Source of the DNA: Geobacter sp. | GTDB taxonomy: Bacteria > Desulfobacterota > Desulfuromonadia > Geobacterales > Geobacteraceae | Reading direction: 5' to 3' | NCBI GenBank assembly: GCA_003499925.1 | Contig: DNRQ01000030.1 | Coordinates: 39,544-47,546, forward strand | Length of the DNA: 8,003 nucleotides | Part shown: positions 6,953 to 8,003 of the stretch, piece after piece | Numbering within the stretch: the stretch's first letter is position 1 | How the letters are laid out: every line of letters starts with the position of its first letter | Notes under the pieces: generated by a model | Databases searched by the model: none | What the model saw: the letters and a program-made list of their open reading frames with translations, nothing else | What the model was told of the DNA's origin: nothing | Translations under genes and position numbers: made by a program

Positions 6953-7034
6953 AACTTTGAACTTTGAACTTTGAACTTTGAACGTAGAACGTAGAACGTA
7001 GAACGTAGAACGTAGAACGTAGAACGTAGAACGT
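6953..7034 (+). repeat. Heptanucleotide tandem array between hyfG and the small-subunit gene
   Basis: Four copies of AACTTTG (6953-6980) pass without phase change into seven copies of AACGTAG (6981-7029) and a partial eighth (AACGT, 7030-7034). Both units share AAC and a final G, so a triplet switch from TTT to GTA was followed by separate expansion of each version. The period of seven puts stops in every frame, so the array is not coding. It ends 12 bases before the ribosome binding site of the next gene. Confidence 0.95.
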
Positions 7035-7046
7035 GTGTTTTCCGAC

Positions 7047-7051
7047 AGGAG
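7047..7051 (+). promoter_or_regulatory. Ribosome binding site deciding the small-subunit start
   Basis: AGGAG lies 7 bases before ATG 7059. An in-frame GTG at 7035 has only the repeat array upstream of it and would place this site inside the coding region, so ATG 7059 is preferred. Confidence 0.7.
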
Positions 7052-7058
7052 CATCATC

Positions 7059-7826
7059 ATGATCAAGGCCATCCTAGCCCGTATAAAGCAGGGGCACCGC
7101 ACCACCGGCTATCCCAAACAGCCGATAGCGCTCCCGGAGCGCTTCCGCGGCTATCCCGTGCTCGACAAGACCGCCTGTCCCCCCGACTGCCGTGTCTGCG
7201 CCGACGTCTGCCCCGTCGGCGCCATCAGCTGCACCCCGGAGCTCTCCGTCGACCTGGGCAAATGCCTCTTCTGCCCGGACTGCGTGCAAGCCTGTCCGCA
7301 CGGTGGAATCGCCTACAGCCGCGACGCGCGGCTCGCGGCAAACCGCCGCGAAGACCTGGTCGTGAGGGGAGGGGAGGAGCAGCGGCTGGCCCAGGCCCTC
7401 GACGCCAAGATGCTCTCCCTTTTCGGCCGCTCCCTGAAATTTCGCTCCGTCGTCGCCGGCGGGTGCAACGGCTGCGAGGCCGACACCAACGTCCTCTCCA
7501 CCATAGGCTGGGACATCGGCCGCTTCGGGATCCAGTTCGTAGCCAGCCCCCGCCACGCCGACGCCCTCTGGGTGACCGGCCCGGTGACCGAGCACATGCG
7601 CGAGGCCCTGATGCAGACCTACGACGCCATCCCGGCCCCGAAGCTGGTGGTTGTCTGCGGCGCCTGCGCCATCAACGGCGGCCCCTTCATCGGCTCCCCC
7701 GAGGCCCACGACGGCGTGCAGGACATGCTCCCGGTCGACCTCTACATCCCCGGCTGCCCCCCGCACCCGGTGACCATCCTCGACGGGCTCTTGAGGCTCT
7801 TGGGCAAGATGGAAGAAAAGCCATAA
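7059..7826 (+). CDS. hyfI: Ferredoxin-NuoB fusion, hydrogenase-like small subunit
   Basis: This 255-residue iron-sulfur protein joins two parts that E. coli hydrogenase 4 keeps as separate subunits. The N-terminal ferredoxin domain has two cluster motifs: Cys40, 44, 47, 51 followed by Pro (first spacing CX3C, one residue longer than usual) and Cys69, 72, 75, 79 followed by Pro (canonical). The C-terminal NuoB/HycG-like domain (about 115-255) keeps all four proximal-cluster cysteines: Cys136 and Cys139 in GGCNGCE, Cys203 in GACAINGGPF, and Cys233 in IPGCPPHP. Electrons would enter at the ferredoxin clusters and pass to the proximal cluster facing HyfG. It likely sits on the cytoplasmic face against HyfC. 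It is 179 bases from hyfG, unlike the tight spacing elsewhere in the operon, with tandem repeats between. A 23-codon frame overlaps its stop (TAATG). Confidence 0.93.
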   Translation: MIKAILARIKQGHRTTGYPKQPIALPERFRGYPVLDKTACPPDCRVCADVCPVGAISCTPELSVDLGKCLFCPDCVQACPHGGIAYSRDARLAANRREDLVVRGGEEQRLAQALDAKMLSLFGRSLKFRSVVAGGCNGCEADTNVLSTIGWDIGRFGIQFVASPRHADALWVTGPVTEHMREALMQTYDAIPAPKLVVVCGACAINGGPFIGSPEAHDGVQDMLPVDLYIPGCPPHPVTILDGLLRLLGKMEEKP

Positions 7827-7897
7827 TGACAACAAGCACGCAGGCGCCTGAAAACTCCCTCCCCTTCAAGGTCAGGCAATTCCCCCCCTCCCTTTGA
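7826..7897 (+). CDS. Short ORF coupled to the small-subunit stop, possible gene remnant
   Basis: An ATG overlaps the preceding TAA stop (TAATG) and opens a 23-residue frame beginning MTTSTQAPENSLPF. Its second half is encoded by repeat DNA (the CCCTCCCCTTCAAGG motif and the hairpin arm) and it stops inside the hairpin loop. The start looks like a normal translationally coupled operon gene. One reading is that a seventh gene was cut off by the repeat; another is chance. There is only a weak A/G-rich stretch upstream as ribosome binding site. Confidence 0.25.
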   Translation: MTTSTQAPENSLPFKVRQFPPSL

Positions 7898-7912
7898 TGA
7901 GAGGGAATTGCC
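7875..7912. repeat. Perfect 10-bp inverted repeat after the operon
   Basis: GGCAATTCCC (7875-7884) pairs exactly with GGGAATTGCC (7903-7912) around an 18-base loop. It lies 48 bases after the last stop codon, where a terminator would be expected, but no T-run follows on either strand, so it is not a standard intrinsic terminator. It could protect the 3' end of the mRNA or be part of the adjoining repeat element. Confidence 0.6.
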
Positions 7913-8003
7913 ATTAAGTTACCTGAATAGCGTCAATCTTCCGCTGAAATACCCCCTCCCCTTCAAGGGGAGGGTTGGGGTGGGGATGGGGCAGCTCCGG
8001 CGC
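7909..8003 (-). repeat. Intergenic hairpin repeat, right inverted copy
   Basis: Read on the minus strand, 7991-7909 runs from CCCCATCCCC to TAACTTAATGGCA and aligns with 28-111. The stem CCCTCCCC (7954-7961) with GGGGAGGG (7967-7974) has loop TTCAA. Relative to the left copy both arms differ but still pair, so the hairpin is conserved by compensating changes. The 15-base motif CCCTCCCCTTCAAGG at 7954-7968 also occurs at 7857-7871, showing a partial second copy on this side. The final 20 bases match the first 20 of the window in direct orientation. Confidence 0.75.

Noticed and set aside
6953..7034. CRISPR array
   Set aside because: Units are seven bases with no spacers; it is a simple tandem repeat.
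7035..7058. GTG 7035 as start of the small-subunit gene
   Set aside because: It sits at the end of the tandem array with no ribosome site; AGGAG at 7047-7051 serves ATG 7059.
347..7826. A respiratory complex I (nuo) operon
   Set aside because: There is no NuoA, NuoJ, NuoE, NuoF or NuoG. HyfE-type extended NuoK, the HyfB C-terminal signature and the HyfF family are present instead.
7875..7912. Standard intrinsic terminator
   Set aside because: The stem is good but the loop is long and no T-run follows on either strand.

Overview
The window is a single plus-strand operon of six genes. It encodes a membrane-bound complex of the complex I / group 4 [NiFe]-hydrogenase superfamily, in the order hyfB, hyfC, hyfE, hyfF, hyfG and a ferredoxin-NuoB fusion (hyfI-like). 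The GC-rich sequence, the short C-rich/G-rich hairpin repeats between genes and this gene set together suggest a Desulfuromonadota bacterium of the Geobacter/Geomonas/Citrifermentans type. That assignment rests on general resemblance, not on a database search.

Layout: 1-111 is an intergenic hairpin repeat. 112-346 is a leader without a recognisable gene. 347-5371 encodes four membrane subunits: two antiporter-like proteins (HyfB, HyfF), a NuoH-like quinone-site/anchor subunit (HyfC) and an extended NuoK-like subunit (HyfE). 5368-6879 encodes a NuoC-NuoD-like large subunit. 6880-7058 is a 179-base gap filled by a 9-bp tandem repeat and a long 7-bp tandem repeat. 7059-7826 encodes a small subunit with two [4Fe-4S] ferredoxin motifs fused to a NuoB-like domain. 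7827-8003 contains a short coupled ORF, a hairpin, and a second, inverted copy of the repeat seen at the left edge.

Electrons probably enter through the ferredoxin-like clusters of the last gene product, pass to its NuoB-type cluster, and reach the active-site region at the NuoB/NuoD/NuoH interface. The energy would drive ion translocation by HyfB, HyfF and HyfE. The large subunit lacks the four cysteines that bind Ni-Fe in hydrogenases: Ala207 and Thr210 stand at the first CxxC, and the C-terminal DPCxxC is absent. It also lacks the quinone tyrosine of complex I. The complex is therefore best called an energy-converting-hydrogenase-related (Ehr) complex, a group already known from Geobacter whose substrate is unknown. 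It is probably not a hydrogen-evolving enzyme.

The non-coding DNA adds several observations: inverted, stem-covarying repeats flanking the operon, a heptanucleotide array directly before the small-subunit gene, and a ten-cytosine tract inside hyfF.
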